Positions 10,001-17,579 of a DNA stretch of 64,000 nt are shown piece by piece (the stretch's first letter is position 1; each line of letters begins with the position of its first letter). The position numbers and the translations under genes are program-made. This stretch comes from Streptomyces cinnamoneus (GTDB lineage Bacteria; Actinomycetota; Actinomycetes; Streptomycetales; Streptomycetaceae). The DNA lies in assembly GCF_002939475.1 (NCBI RefSeq), contig NZ_PKFQ01000001.1, positions 3,779,001 through 3,843,000 of the forward strand, written 5' to 3'. Below the pieces are notes generated by a model that saw only the letters and a list, made by a program, of their open reading frames with translations, ran no database searches and was not told where the DNA came from.

Positions 10001-10487
10001 GGTGACGTGGGGAGTCGAGCCGAAGAAGCCGGCGGGCCCGAAGAGTGCCGCCGGGGCTTCGCAGGCTGCGGAGTCCCCTCGGGCTCCGAAGGCGCCGCGG
10101 ACACGGAAGACCGCTGAAACCCCCGAGGCCCCCGAAGCACCGACGGCCCCTGAGGCACCGAGAACCCCTGACGCTTCGGCGTCCGAGGAGACGGCCGTGC
10201 TGCCCAAGCCGCCCGTACGGCCGGAGAACCCGGCGGACCGCGTGCCGACGTGGCTGTTCCGGCCGCAGGACGAGGAGGCGCCGGCGGGTACGGGCGCCGG
10301 CGGCGAGGCCGGGGCCGACGTCGAGCGGACGCGGGAGATGCCGCCCGTCGACGCCGGCCCGGCGTCCGGGCAGCCGGACCGTCCCCTGCGCAGGGCGCGA
10401 CGGCGGCCGGAGTGGGCCGACGACAGCACGCTCGCGGACGAGCTGCTCGGGCCCCGTGAGGACGACGAGGGGCGCGGGCGCCGGTAG
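7005..10487 (+). CDS. tmk: MFS-like membrane domain fused to thymidylate kinase with coiled-coil tail
   Basis: Phosphorylates dTMP to dTDP. 1160 residues in one frame. Residues about 30-495 form a polytopic, transporter-like domain with many Ala/Leu/Val-rich helices. The kinase domain follows: P-loop FEGGDGAGKST at 517-527, the DR motif in ITDRYIDSSVAYQG, and a C-terminal LVVDAG. Residues about 725-870 are an uninterrupted Glu/Arg/Ala coiled coil (EEARRKAEEEA type), and about 870-1160 are Pro/Ala-rich and disordered. Ordinary Tmk is about 210 residues. The same fusion is known in other Streptomyces. It lies between topA and holB, so all three neighbours serve DNA replication. Confidence 0.93.
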   Translation: MTRAEQPTGQTPTSGALAADSRERAVRALLRFRPLRRLWSAQFAGSTGDALAVLVLMVLALQAAVVSGSFGGGYRGASFAVAAVIGARLLATVLFGAILLDPLSSLFAPAGPLDRRWTMIGADGVRLALLAVAPTWIDWTQPKALAWLLVTAFLIGVAERVWTVAKDGAAPALLPVPPPEGAAVRPLPDHYDALRRLSLRTTFVALPLAAAALVVITLFGNLLGSGIDWFHLHQVALASYLAAGLFAASAAILYLLQLPGLPAGAKAPRMRSPLEGLRRPKAVDGTPDKGRTGAIPVLVLACGAIAAAVAAAVGVAALQAVDLGGGPVGFGLLVLALTGGPVIGIRGARKVLPGFSRRRLLALALALSGLALLAAGLVPDPTTVLLLVLLAGVSAGVVANTGHSLLDQETEEGRRARTTEHLHAVVRLGIAVGAVAAPVLAAAIGPHRLESGSFVFAHGGAAFTLMLVGALLLPVGALVLGRTDDRHGVPFHRDLLDVLRGGDPAEGQSGSGFFIAFEGGDGAGKSTQVRAVAEWIRAKGHEVVVTREPGATAIGKRLRAILLDVSSAGLSDRAEALLYAADRAEHVDSVVRPALERGAIVITDRYIDSSVAYQGAGRDLSPTEIARISRWATDGLVPHLTVLLDVSPETARERFTEAPDRLESEPAEFHQRVRTGFLTLAAADPARYLVVDAGQEPEAITKVVRHRLDQLLPLSAAEIEAREAARKAAEEEARRKAEEEAARKAEEERLERERQEQLAKLRAEEEERKRREAEEARLREEARLAEEARQRAEEARRKAEEERKRREAEERARAAEQERLRKQAEEEARLRAEAEERRLEKQRKAEEALLRAERARLAAEAAAAAEAETSSAAASSAEASGVEPAVASSAPADAPTVETPALGVEETAPTQALRPGSPPAEPVGTPSGQPLPGDEAKAGAEGEAGNDAVGEAKTVEQPRIDADPRTMVMGAVAPGAEDETAVLPPVRPTGPPPGPLDQRVTWGVEPKKPAGPKSAAGASQAAESPRAPKAPRTRKTAETPEAPEAPTAPEAPRTPDASASEETAVLPKPPVRPENPADRVPTWLFRPQDEEAPAGTGAGGEAGADVERTREMPPVDAGPASGQPDRPLRRARRRPEWADDSTLADELLGPREDDEGRGRR

Positions 10488-10612
10488 CGGGCCCTGGCTT
10501 TGGAGGGCCGCGCGGCCGGCGGGCCCGCCGTCTGACGGAGGGCGTTGTCAGTGGCGTGGCCCACAATGGGTAACCGCAAGAGCGGACAGTGGCGGCGGCG
10601 CGGAGGACAGCC

Positions 10613-11842
10613 ATGGCGGTGTGGGACGACCTGGTCGGCCAGGACCGGGTGATCGAGCAGCTCGCCGCTGCCGCGCGGGACGCGGACGCGCTGGTCACGA
10701 CCGTGGAGTCGGGGCACGCGCTCACCGACGCCCTGAGCCCCGGGGGCGCGTCACGCATGACGCACGCGTGGCTGTTCACCGGCCCGCCCGGCTCCGGCCG
10801 GGCCACGGCCGCCCGTGCCTTCGCCGCCGCGCTGCAGTGCGTCAGCCCCGACCGTGCGTCGAGCGGTGGGCCGGGCTGCGGCTTCTGCGACGGCTGCCAC
10901 ACCACCCTCGTGGGGACCCACGCGGACGTCGAGATCGTCCGTACCGACCTGCTGTCGATCGGCGTCAAGGAGACCCGCGACCTCGTCCGGCGGGCCCAGC
11001 TCTCGCCCGCCGGAGGCCGCTGGCAGGTCATCGTCCTGGAGGACGCCGGCCGTCTGACCGAGGGCGCGGGCAACGTCCTGCTGAAGGCCGTGGAGGAGCC
11101 CGCCCCCCGTACGGTGTGGCTGTTGTGCGCGCCCTCCGTGGAGGACGTGCTGCCCACGATCCGTTCGCGCTGCCGGCTGCTGACGCTGCGGACGCCGCCC
11201 GCGGCGGCCGTGGCGGACGTGCTCGTCCGCCGGGACGGCATCGACCCGGAGCTGGCCTCGCAGATGGCGCGCGCCACCCAGGGCCACATCGGCCGTGCGC
11301 GCCGCCTCGCCACCGACGAGCGGGCCCGTGCCCGCCGGGCGTCGGTGCTCAAGGTGCCGCTGCGGGTGGCGGACATGGGCGGCTGCCTCAAGGCGGCACA
11401 GGAGCTGATCGACGCGGCGGCCGAGGACGCCAAGCAGGTCGCCGAAGAGGTCGACACGAAGGAGACCGAGGAGCTGCGCGCGGCGCTGGGCGCCGCCGCC
11501 GGCACCGGCGGCCGGCTGCCCCGGGGCACGGCCGGTGCGATGAAGGAGCTCCAGGACCGTCAGAAGCGCCGCGCGACCCGTACCCAGCGCGACAGCCTCG
11601 ACCTGGCCCTGTCCGACCTGACCGGCTTCTACCGCGACGTGCTCGCGATACAGCTCGGCTCGCGCGTCGAGCCGGCCAACGCCGACGCGTGGGACGCGCT
11701 GCAGCGCATCGCCAGCTCCTCCCGTCCGGAGAGCACGCTGCGCCGGGTTGAGGCCATCGTGGCCTGCCGCCAGGCGCTCGACCGGAACGTGGCGCCGCTG
11801 CTCGCGGTCGAAGCGATGACGGTGGCCCTCCGGGCGGGGTGA
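10613..11842 (+). CDS. holB: DNA polymerase III subunit delta'
   Basis: Clamp-loader stator subunit, AAA+ fold, 409 residues from the ATG at 10613 (GGAGGACAG upstream; an in-frame ATG 24 nt earlier has no such site). Zinc-binding cysteines are seen in CVSPDRASSG...CGFCDGC (residues about 77-95). The P-loop reads GPPGSGRATA (57-66) with Arg63 where ATPases have Lys, as expected for a non-hydrolysing delta'. The SRC motif supplying the arginine finger is present (TIRSRCRLL). A linker rich in Lys and Glu precedes the C-terminal oligomerisation helices. It follows the tmk fusion by 125 bp on the same strand. Confidence 0.93.
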   Translation: MAVWDDLVGQDRVIEQLAAAARDADALVTTVESGHALTDALSPGGASRMTHAWLFTGPPGSGRATAARAFAAALQCVSPDRASSGGPGCGFCDGCHTTLVGTHADVEIVRTDLLSIGVKETRDLVRRAQLSPAGGRWQVIVLEDAGRLTEGAGNVLLKAVEEPAPRTVWLLCAPSVEDVLPTIRSRCRLLTLRTPPAAAVADVLVRRDGIDPELASQMARATQGHIGRARRLATDERARARRASVLKVPLRVADMGGCLKAAQELIDAAAEDAKQVAEEVDTKETEELRAALGAAAGTGGRLPRGTAGAMKELQDRQKRRATRTQRDSLDLALSDLTGFYRDVLAIQLGSRVEPANADAWDALQRIASSSRPESTLRRVEAIVACRQALDRNVAPLLAVEAMTVALRAG

Positions 11843-12125
11843 GCGTGCCGGGGCGGGTGAAGCCGTGAGCAGGCGTGAGTAATACGGCGCCGGCTGGGCA
11901 CACCGCAACTTGGGTGATTCCTCACTCGTATGAGGCCTAGTGGCCCGTAGGGCTGGCCAAGCCGGGTATTTCTCCGGATACGCTCCGTATGCCCGTGTAG
12001 TCCCCGCATGTCTTCACGTCCGCATGTCCTCCGTATGCGGTGTACGGCCATGCCCCGGCGCACGTCTTCGCCTTGCTCTGCCATGCCATGCCCCGCTGCC
12101 TGCTGTCACACAGAGGGACCGCCCG

Positions 12126-13742
12126 ATGGACACCAGCCGCCTGCTCCGTACGTCCGGCACGCTCGTCGCGGCCGCCGCCCTGCTGATCTCGGCCGCGGTC
12201 ACGGGAAGCGCGGCGCCGGGCGGGACGGGGCCGGACAGACCGCGGGGCGGCCTCCTCGGCCCGGTCGACGACACCGGCGGCTCCGACGCGGCGCCGCCGC
12301 CCCTGGCCCCGCTGCCCACGGCGCTGCCGGCGGCCCTGCGCCCGTACTACGACCAGAAGCTGCGCTGGCACGCCTGCTCCGGCAAGCGCTCGGGCTTCGA
12401 GTGCGCCACGATGCGCGCCCCGCTGGACTACGGCGCGCCGCGCGACGGCGACGTGAAGCTCGCCGTCTCCCGCAAGAAGGCCACCGGCTCCGGCAAGCGC
12501 CTCGGCGCGCTGATGGTCAACCCCGGCGGCCCGGGCGGCTCGGCCGTCGGCTTCCTCCAGCAGTACGCGGCGAGCCGCTACCCCGCCCCGGTGCGCGCCC
12601 GTTACGACATGGTGGCGATGGACCCGCGCGGCGTGGCCGCCAGCGATCCCGTCACCTGCCTGTCGGACCAGGAGATGGACGCCTACGCCCGCGTCGACCA
12701 GACGCCCGACAGCGCGGCGGAGGTCCGGGACCTCGTCAACGCCTACAAGAAGTTCGCGGCCGGCTGCGCCGCCCGCTCCGGCAAGCTCCTCCGCCACGTC
12801 TCGACCATCGAGGCGGCCCGCGACATGGACATCTTCCGGGCCGTCCTGGGCGACGACAAGCTGCACTACGTCGGTGCCTCGTACGGCACGTTCCTGGGCG
12901 CCACCTACGCCGGGCTCTATCCGAAGCGCGTCGGCAAGCTCGTCCTCGACGGCGCGCTGGACCCGTCCCTCTCCGCCGAGCAGATCAACCACGACCAGAC
13001 GGTGGGCTTCCAGACGGCTTTCGCCTCCTTCGTGGAGGACTGCGCCGGCCACGAGAACTGTCCGCTCGGCAGCTCGCGCACCGACGTGGCGAACTCCCGC
13101 CTCAAGTCCTTCTTCGAGCAGCTCGACGATCGCCCCCTCCCCACCGGCACGTCGCGCGAGCTGACCGAAAGTCTGGCCACGACCGGTGTGATCTCCGCCA
13201 TGTACGACGAGGGTTCCTGGCCCGTCCTCCGCAAGGCCCTCCAGAACGCCCAGAGCGGCGACGGCTCGCTCCTGCTCAGGCTCTCCGACGCCTACTACGA
13301 GCGTGACGAGCGCGGTGCCTACACCAATCTCATGCCGGCCAACTCGGCCGTGAACTGCCTCGACCTCCCGACCGCCTTCCACGGCCCGGCGGGCGTCTAC
13401 CGCGCCCTCCCCGACTTCGAGAAGGCCTCGCCCGCCCTGGGTACGAGCTTCGCCTGGGGCGCCCTGACCTGCGCTTACTGGCCCGTCCCGGCCACGGGGA
13501 CCCCCCATCGCATCCCCGCGTCGGGCGCCGCCCCCATCCTCGTGGTGGGCACCACCCGCGACCCGGCCACCCCCTACCGCTGGGCCGGCGCCCTCGCCTC
13601 CCAGCTCTCCTCGGGCCGGCTCCTCACCTACGACGGGGACGGCCACACGGCCTACACCCGCGGCAGCTCGTGCGTGGACGGCGCGGTCAACACCTACCTC
13701 CTCACGTCCGCCTCGCCCCCCGCCTCCCAGAAGTGCGCCTGA
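12126..13742 (+). CDS. Secreted alpha/beta-hydrolase, tripeptidyl-aminopeptidase (SlpD/TAP-like) family
   Basis: 538 residues with an N-terminal signal peptide (about 1-30, Ala/Leu-rich). The nucleophile elbow is GASYG with Ser252; the oxyanion region reads NPGGPGGSAV; the C-terminal TAP-like domain supplies Asp in GTTRDPATPY and His in DGDGHTAY. Members remove N-terminal tripeptides or hydrolyse related substrates outside the cell. Paired cysteines (ACSGKRSGFEC, CAGHENC) fit an exported, disulphide-bonded enzyme. The ATG at 12126 has AGAGGGA upstream and opens directly into the signal peptide; upstream in-frame sequence looks non-coding. No lipobox is seen. Confidence 0.9.
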   Translation: MDTSRLLRTSGTLVAAAALLISAAVTGSAAPGGTGPDRPRGGLLGPVDDTGGSDAAPPPLAPLPTALPAALRPYYDQKLRWHACSGKRSGFECATMRAPLDYGAPRDGDVKLAVSRKKATGSGKRLGALMVNPGGPGGSAVGFLQQYAASRYPAPVRARYDMVAMDPRGVAASDPVTCLSDQEMDAYARVDQTPDSAAEVRDLVNAYKKFAAGCAARSGKLLRHVSTIEAARDMDIFRAVLGDDKLHYVGASYGTFLGATYAGLYPKRVGKLVLDGALDPSLSAEQINHDQTVGFQTAFASFVEDCAGHENCPLGSSRTDVANSRLKSFFEQLDDRPLPTGTSRELTESLATTGVISAMYDEGSWPVLRKALQNAQSGDGSLLLRLSDAYYERDERGAYTNLMPANSAVNCLDLPTAFHGPAGVYRALPDFEKASPALGTSFAWGALTCAYWPVPATGTPHRIPASGAAPILVVGTTRDPATPYRWAGALASQLSSGRLLTYDGDGHTAYTRGSSCVDGAVNTYLLTSASPPASQKCA

Positions 13743-13795
13743 CCTGCGGGATCCGCTCCCGCACGACCGTGTACGGAGCACTCCCGGAAACTGTG

Positions 13796-13801
13796 TAGAC
13801 T
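13796..13801 (+). promoter_or_regulatory. Possible -10 element of the tRNA-Thr promoter
   Basis: TAGACT lies 38 bp before the mature tRNA, a usual distance for a stable-RNA promoter. No good -35 hexamer is obvious, so support is modest. Confidence 0.35.
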
Positions 13802-13839
13802 TGGGCCCGCTGCTGATGCCGACCTCGGTTCCGCAGCTT

Positions 13840-13913
13840 GCCGCCTTAGCTCAGTTGGCCAGAGCAACGCACTCGTAATGCGTAGGTCTCGGGTTCGAAT
13901 CCCGAAGGCGGCT
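13840..13913 (+). tRNA. tRNA-Thr (anticodon CGT)
   Basis: 74 nt with complete cloverleaf: acceptor stem GCCGCCT pairs with AGGCGGC, the D arm contains AGCTCAGTTGGCCAGAGC, the anticodon stem ACGCA/TGCGT encloses CTCGTAA so the anticodon is CGT (decodes ACG), and the T arm contains GGTTCGAATCC. CCA is not encoded. A strong hairpin follows. Confidence 0.97.
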
Positions 13914-13919
13914 CAGGTG

Positions 13920-13952
13920 AAGCCCAGCTCAGACCCAGTCTGAGCTGGGCTT
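13920..13952 (+). terminator. Terminator after tRNA-Thr
   Basis: Perfect 15-bp stem (13920-13934 with 13938-13952, AAGCCCAGCTCAGAC) with a 3-nt loop, followed by TCTTG. It starts 7 nt after the tRNA. Confidence 0.85.
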
Positions 13953-14188
13953 TCTTGTGCAGTGGACGCGGCGGCGACGTCGGGTGCGGGCGGTCTTGCA
14001 GCCCGTGGTCTCAGTTCTGGTCTCGTTTGCGGCCGGGACGGGAGCCGGGCCGGTCCTCGGGCCCCGACTCCGCCCCGGGGTCTCCTCTAGGGGGCCGTTC
14101 TCCCGGGGTCCTTCCCAGTCATGATCAACAGCGGGTTCGCGCGGCCTAACGTGATGTGGTGTCAGCCACCGACGAAGGGCACCCCGCC

Positions 14189-15361
14189 ATGCGCCGCACG
14201 ACCACCGCCGTCTCCGCGCTCCTCGCCGCCGCCGCCGTTCTCTCCACCGCCGTGCCGGCCCTCGCCGCGCCCTCCTCGGTCGCTGCGCGGCCGGTGGCCG
14301 CCCGGGACGGGCTGCAGCGGGCTCTGGACGCCGCCGTCGCCGCCGGTATACCCGGGGCGGTGGCGGAGGTGCGGGACGAGAGTGGGGTGTGGCGGGGGAG
14401 CAGCGGGGTGACCGCGCTCGACGGCGGGCGCGCGGCGCGGGGGGACGAGCGGTTCCGGGCCGGGAGCGTGACCAAGAGCTTCGTGGCCACGGTGGTGCTG
14501 CAGCTCGTGGCCGAGGGCGAACTGGGCCTGGACGACGACATCGAGCGGCACCTGCCCGGGCTGGTGCCCGACGGCGGGCACATCACCGTACGGCAGCTGC
14601 TGAACCACACCAGCGGGCTGGCGGACTACTTCAAGGTCCTGCTCCCCGACCTCAAGGCGCTCCCCACCCTGCAGAAGGCCACGTACACCCCGCGCGAGCT
14701 CGTCGCCCTCGCCGTGAAGGCCGGAGAAGAGCGCAAGGGGCCCAAGCCCGTGCCCGGCAGGACCTGGGACTACTCCAACACCAATTACGTCGTCCTCGGC
14801 CTCCTGGTCGAGAAGGTGACCGGGCGGTCCCTCGGTTCGGAGATCACGCGGCGCCTCATCCGGCCCCTGCACCTCACCGGCACGTCCTTCCCCGACTCGG
14901 CGCGCCTGACCGGCAGGCACCTGAACGGCTACGAGCGGCTGGGCGCGGCGCCCGGGGCCGGGCCCTTCGTCGACTTCACCGCATTCAACCCGTCCACCAT
15001 CTGGGCGGCCGGCACCCTGATCTCCACCACCCACGACCTCAACCGCTTCTACCGGGCCCTGCTCGGTGGCGAGCTGCTCCCACAGAACCTGCTGCGAGAG
15101 ATGCGCACCATGCAGCCGATGGGTGACGACCGCCCCGGCCGGGCGTACGGGCTCGGGCTGGAGGAGAACTGGAACCTCTGTGCCGCCGACGGGCCGGTCG
15201 TCGGGCACACCGGGAGCGTCGCCGGCTACAACACCTTCAGTGTCACCACCGCCGACGGCAAGCGGCAGATCACCCTCGCGCTCAGCACCGACTTCACCAA
15301 AACCCCGGAAGCCGACAAGGCCGCAAATCGGGTGCTCATCACTGCGCTCTGCCGCTCTTAG
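14189..15361 (+). CDS. Secreted serine hydrolase, class C beta-lactamase / D-Ala-D-Ala carboxypeptidase fold
   Basis: 390 residues with a Sec signal peptide ending near ALAAPSS (about 29). The active-site motifs are SVTK (Ser93, Lys96), YSN (Tyr195) and HTG (VVGHTGSVAGYN). Members include R61-type DD-carboxypeptidases, esterases and beta-lactamases, so the exact substrate is open. The ATG at 14189 begins the signal peptide; 11 codons upstream in the same frame look unrelated. It stands alone, followed by a clear terminator. Confidence 0.9.
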   Translation: MRRTTTAVSALLAAAAVLSTAVPALAAPSSVAARPVAARDGLQRALDAAVAAGIPGAVAEVRDESGVWRGSSGVTALDGGRAARGDERFRAGSVTKSFVATVVLQLVAEGELGLDDDIERHLPGLVPDGGHITVRQLLNHTSGLADYFKVLLPDLKALPTLQKATYTPRELVALAVKAGEERKGPKPVPGRTWDYSNTNYVVLGLLVEKVTGRSLGSEITRRLIRPLHLTGTSFPDSARLTGRHLNGYERLGAAPGAGPFVDFTAFNPSTIWAAGTLISTTHDLNRFYRALLGGELLPQNLLREMRTMQPMGDDRPGRAYGLGLEENWNLCAADGPVVGHTGSVAGYNTFSVTTADGKRQITLALSTDFTKTPEADKAANRVLITALCRS

Positions 15362-15383
15362 CCGGCCCGGCTTCTTCATTCCC

Positions 15384-15438
15384 CCCGCATCCGGCTGTAC
15401 GAATGAGATGCGTCACCGTTCTTCCAGCCGGATGCGGG
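15384..15438 (+). terminator. Terminator after the serine hydrolase
   Basis: A 14-bp perfect inverted repeat (15384-15397 with 15425-15438, CCCGCATCCGGCTG) with a 27-nt loop, followed by CCTTTCGG. The remaining bases to 15682 hold no gene; TAGACT at 15622-15627 could be a -10 for rppA but lacks a clear -35. Confidence 0.65.
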
Positions 15439-15682
15439 CCTTTCGGCGGGGAGGGAAAGCGGTCCACGAGGCGGGGGCGGCGCGCATTCAGCCACGAATG
15501 ACTGAATCCTTTTGGAGATGTTCGACGCATGCCCGTTCTAGAGGGGCTGAAAAGTCCACTCTTTGAGTGAAGTATCGGGGCATATGTGTGGCGCGGTCTC
15601 AGGTGCGGCATGCACTGGACATAGACTGGCACGCCATTTCGGCGGCCCTGGGCCGTGGGCCCGGTGAGACTGGGAGGCCGCC

Positions 15683-16792
15683 ATGGCGACACTGTGCAGA
15701 CCGGCCATCGCCGTTCCCGAGCACGTGATCACAAGAGAAGAGACCCTGGATCTGGCGCGCACCCTGCACGCCGATCACCCGCAGCTTGAGCTGGCCCTCC
15801 GGCTCATCGGCAATACGGGCGTGCAGACGAGGCACCTCGTACAGCCGATCGAGGAAACGCTCAAGCATCCCGGGTTCACCGTGCGCAATGCCCGCTATGA
15901 GCGGGAGGCGAAAGCCCGGATTCCCGAGGTGGTGCTGCGGGCGCTCGATCACGCGGGACTGACGGCCCGTGACATCGACATGATCGTATATGTCTCGTGC
16001 ACGGGCTTCATGATGCCGTCGATGACTGCTTGGCTCATCAACACCATGGACTTCCGGGCCGAGACCCGGCAGCTCCCCATCGCCCAGTTGGGCTGCGCCG
16101 CGGGAGGCGCCGCCATCAACCGGGCACACGACTTCTGTCAGGCTTATCCCCAGGCGAACGTGCTGATCGTGGCCTGCGAATTCTGCTCGCTGCTCTATCA
16201 GCCGACGGACCTCGGGGTCGGCAATCTGCTCTCCAACGGTCTCTTCGGAGACGCCCTGGCCGCCGCCGTCGTGCGCGGCGAGGGCGGTACGGGAGTGCGG
16301 ATCGAGCGCAACGGCTCGCACCTGGTGCCCGATACGGAGGCCTGGATCTCCTACGGCGTCCGGGACACCGGTTTCCACTTCATCCTGGACAAGCGGGTCC
16401 CCGGCACGATGGCCATGCTGGCCCCGGCCATGCGTGACATGGCCGAGCCCCACGACTGGGACGTCTCCGATTTGGACTTCTACATCGTCCACGCCGGTGG
16501 GCCGCGCATTCTGGACGACCTCGGCCGCTATCTGGGCCTGGCTCCAGAAACGTTCCGCTACAGCCGTGCCACGCTCACCGAGCGCGGCAACATCGCCAGC
16601 GCGGTCATCTTCGACGCCCTGGAGCGGCTCTTCGTGGACGGTGGCGCTCCCCGGGACGCCCGGGGTGTCATCGCCGGCTTCGGGCCGGGCATCACGGCGG
16701 AGATCGCGCTGGGCACCTGGACCGAGGAAGGCGCCGAGCCGAAGGACACCGCCGAGCGGCCCCTGCGGCAGGAGGCACGGCTGCCGGCGTAG
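15683..16792 (+). CDS. rppA: 1,3,6,8-tetrahydroxynaphthalene synthase (type III polyketide synthase)
   Basis: Condenses five malonyl-CoA into tetrahydroxynaphthalene, precursor of flaviolin and dark pigments. 369 residues. The catalytic triad sits at the positions of S. griseus RppA: Cys138 in LGCAAGGAA, His270 in VHAGGPRILDD, Asn303 in TERGNIAS. The N-terminus is near-identical to RppA (MATLCRPAIAVPEHVIT). TGGGAGG precedes the ATG. In S. griseus rppA is followed by the P450 gene rppB that polymerises the product; here the next gene is convergent terB, so any partner P450 must be elsewhere. Confidence 0.95.
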   Translation: MATLCRPAIAVPEHVITREETLDLARTLHADHPQLELALRLIGNTGVQTRHLVQPIEETLKHPGFTVRNARYEREAKARIPEVVLRALDHAGLTARDIDMIVYVSCTGFMMPSMTAWLINTMDFRAETRQLPIAQLGCAAGGAAINRAHDFCQAYPQANVLIVACEFCSLLYQPTDLGVGNLLSNGLFGDALAAAVVRGEGGTGVRIERNGSHLVPDTEAWISYGVRDTGFHFILDKRVPGTMAMLAPAMRDMAEPHDWDVSDLDFYIVHAGGPRILDDLGRYLGLAPETFRYSRATLTERGNIASAVIFDALERLFVDGGAPRDARGVIAGFGPGITAEIALGTWTEEGAEPKDTAERPLRQEARLPA

Positions 16793-16911
16793 CCGGGCCG
16801 CCACCGCCGCGGGTCGCGACCGCCATCGGCAGGGGCTCTGCCCCGGGCAGGGGCCGGCTCCGGCGCGGGTGCCCGCCTCGCGCCCGTGGGTTGCTTCGGC
16901 AGCTCGCTCGT

Positions 16912-16946
16912 GGGGCTTACCGGCAAGTGCCTTGTCGGTAAGCCCC
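16912..16946. terminator. Bidirectional terminator between rppA and terB
   Basis: A 16-bp stem with one G-T pair (16912-16927 with 16931-16946, starting GGGGCTTACCG) and a 3-nt loop, between two convergent genes. CCTTCG follows on the plus strand. Confidence 0.8.
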
Positions 16947-16981
16947 CTTCGTCTGCCGGTCTGCTTCAGTCCGCGCGAGTC

Positions 16982-17437
16982 TTAGAGGTCGAACTCCGCC
17001 GCGTTCAGACCGAGGGCGAAGCAAGCCTCTCGGACGACCGCCTGCTCCGACTTGTCGAAGTCGCCGTCCGCGCCGCCGATGACGATGCCGATCTGGATGA
17101 CCGCGCGCGCCTCGGTCGGCTTCTTCTGTACCTTGCCGATGGTCTGAAGGATGCTCACCTTGCCGAAGGCGAAATCGACCGTCAGCTTCTGGCAGTAGTC
17201 GTTGAACCGAGCTTGGAGGTCGTCCGCGGGGAAGTTCTGGAGCACGTCGTTCGTGGCGATCAGCGAGGCCACGCGCTGCCGCTCCGAGGGGTCGATCGAA
17301 CCGTCGGCGGCGGCCACCAGAGCGCACATCGCCATGCTCGCGTCACGGAACGCCCCGCTCTTGAGGTCGTTCTTCTTCGCCACCAGCTGGCCCTGCATCG
17401 TGGTGGCCGATTCCTTGAGCCGGTCCCAGAGCGCCAT
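16982..17437 (-). CDS. terB: TerB-family tellurite-resistance protein
   Basis: 151 residues, an all-helical acidic TerB fold: MALWDRLKESATTM start, CALVAAADGSIDPSERQRV and GIVIGGADGDFDKSEQAVV, two DG-containing loops that bind divalent metal in characterised TerB. It is probably cytosolic or membrane-associated, and linked by family to Ter stress modules. Here it has no terA/C/D/E neighbours; upstream on the same strand, 142 bp away, is the Mbl-type actin gene. AGGAG lies 9 nt before the ATG. The pairing with an actin-like gene is suggestive only. Confidence 0.9.
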   Translation of the reverse strand: MALWDRLKESATTMQGQLVAKKNDLKSGAFRDASMAMCALVAAADGSIDPSERQRVASLIATNDVLQNFPADDLQARFNDYCQKLTVDFAFGKVSILQTIGKVQKKPTEARAVIQIGIVIGGADGDFDKSEQAVVREACFALGLNAAEFDL

Positions 17438-17579
17438 ATGTGTGATTCTCCTCGTGCAATTGGGGGTGTATGAGGAGAACTACGACTACGGGTAAAGAAG
17501 TTCCCAAGGGGCGCGAGAAAAGAGGTGAGGGAACAGCGCCGTGGGGCCCGTCCGGGCCCATGGCCGAGCCCCCGGCGCC

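Noticed and set aside
12126..12200. Lipoprotein assignment for the tripeptidyl-peptidase-like hydrolase
   Set aside because: No Cys follows the signal hydrophobic stretch within lipobox distance.
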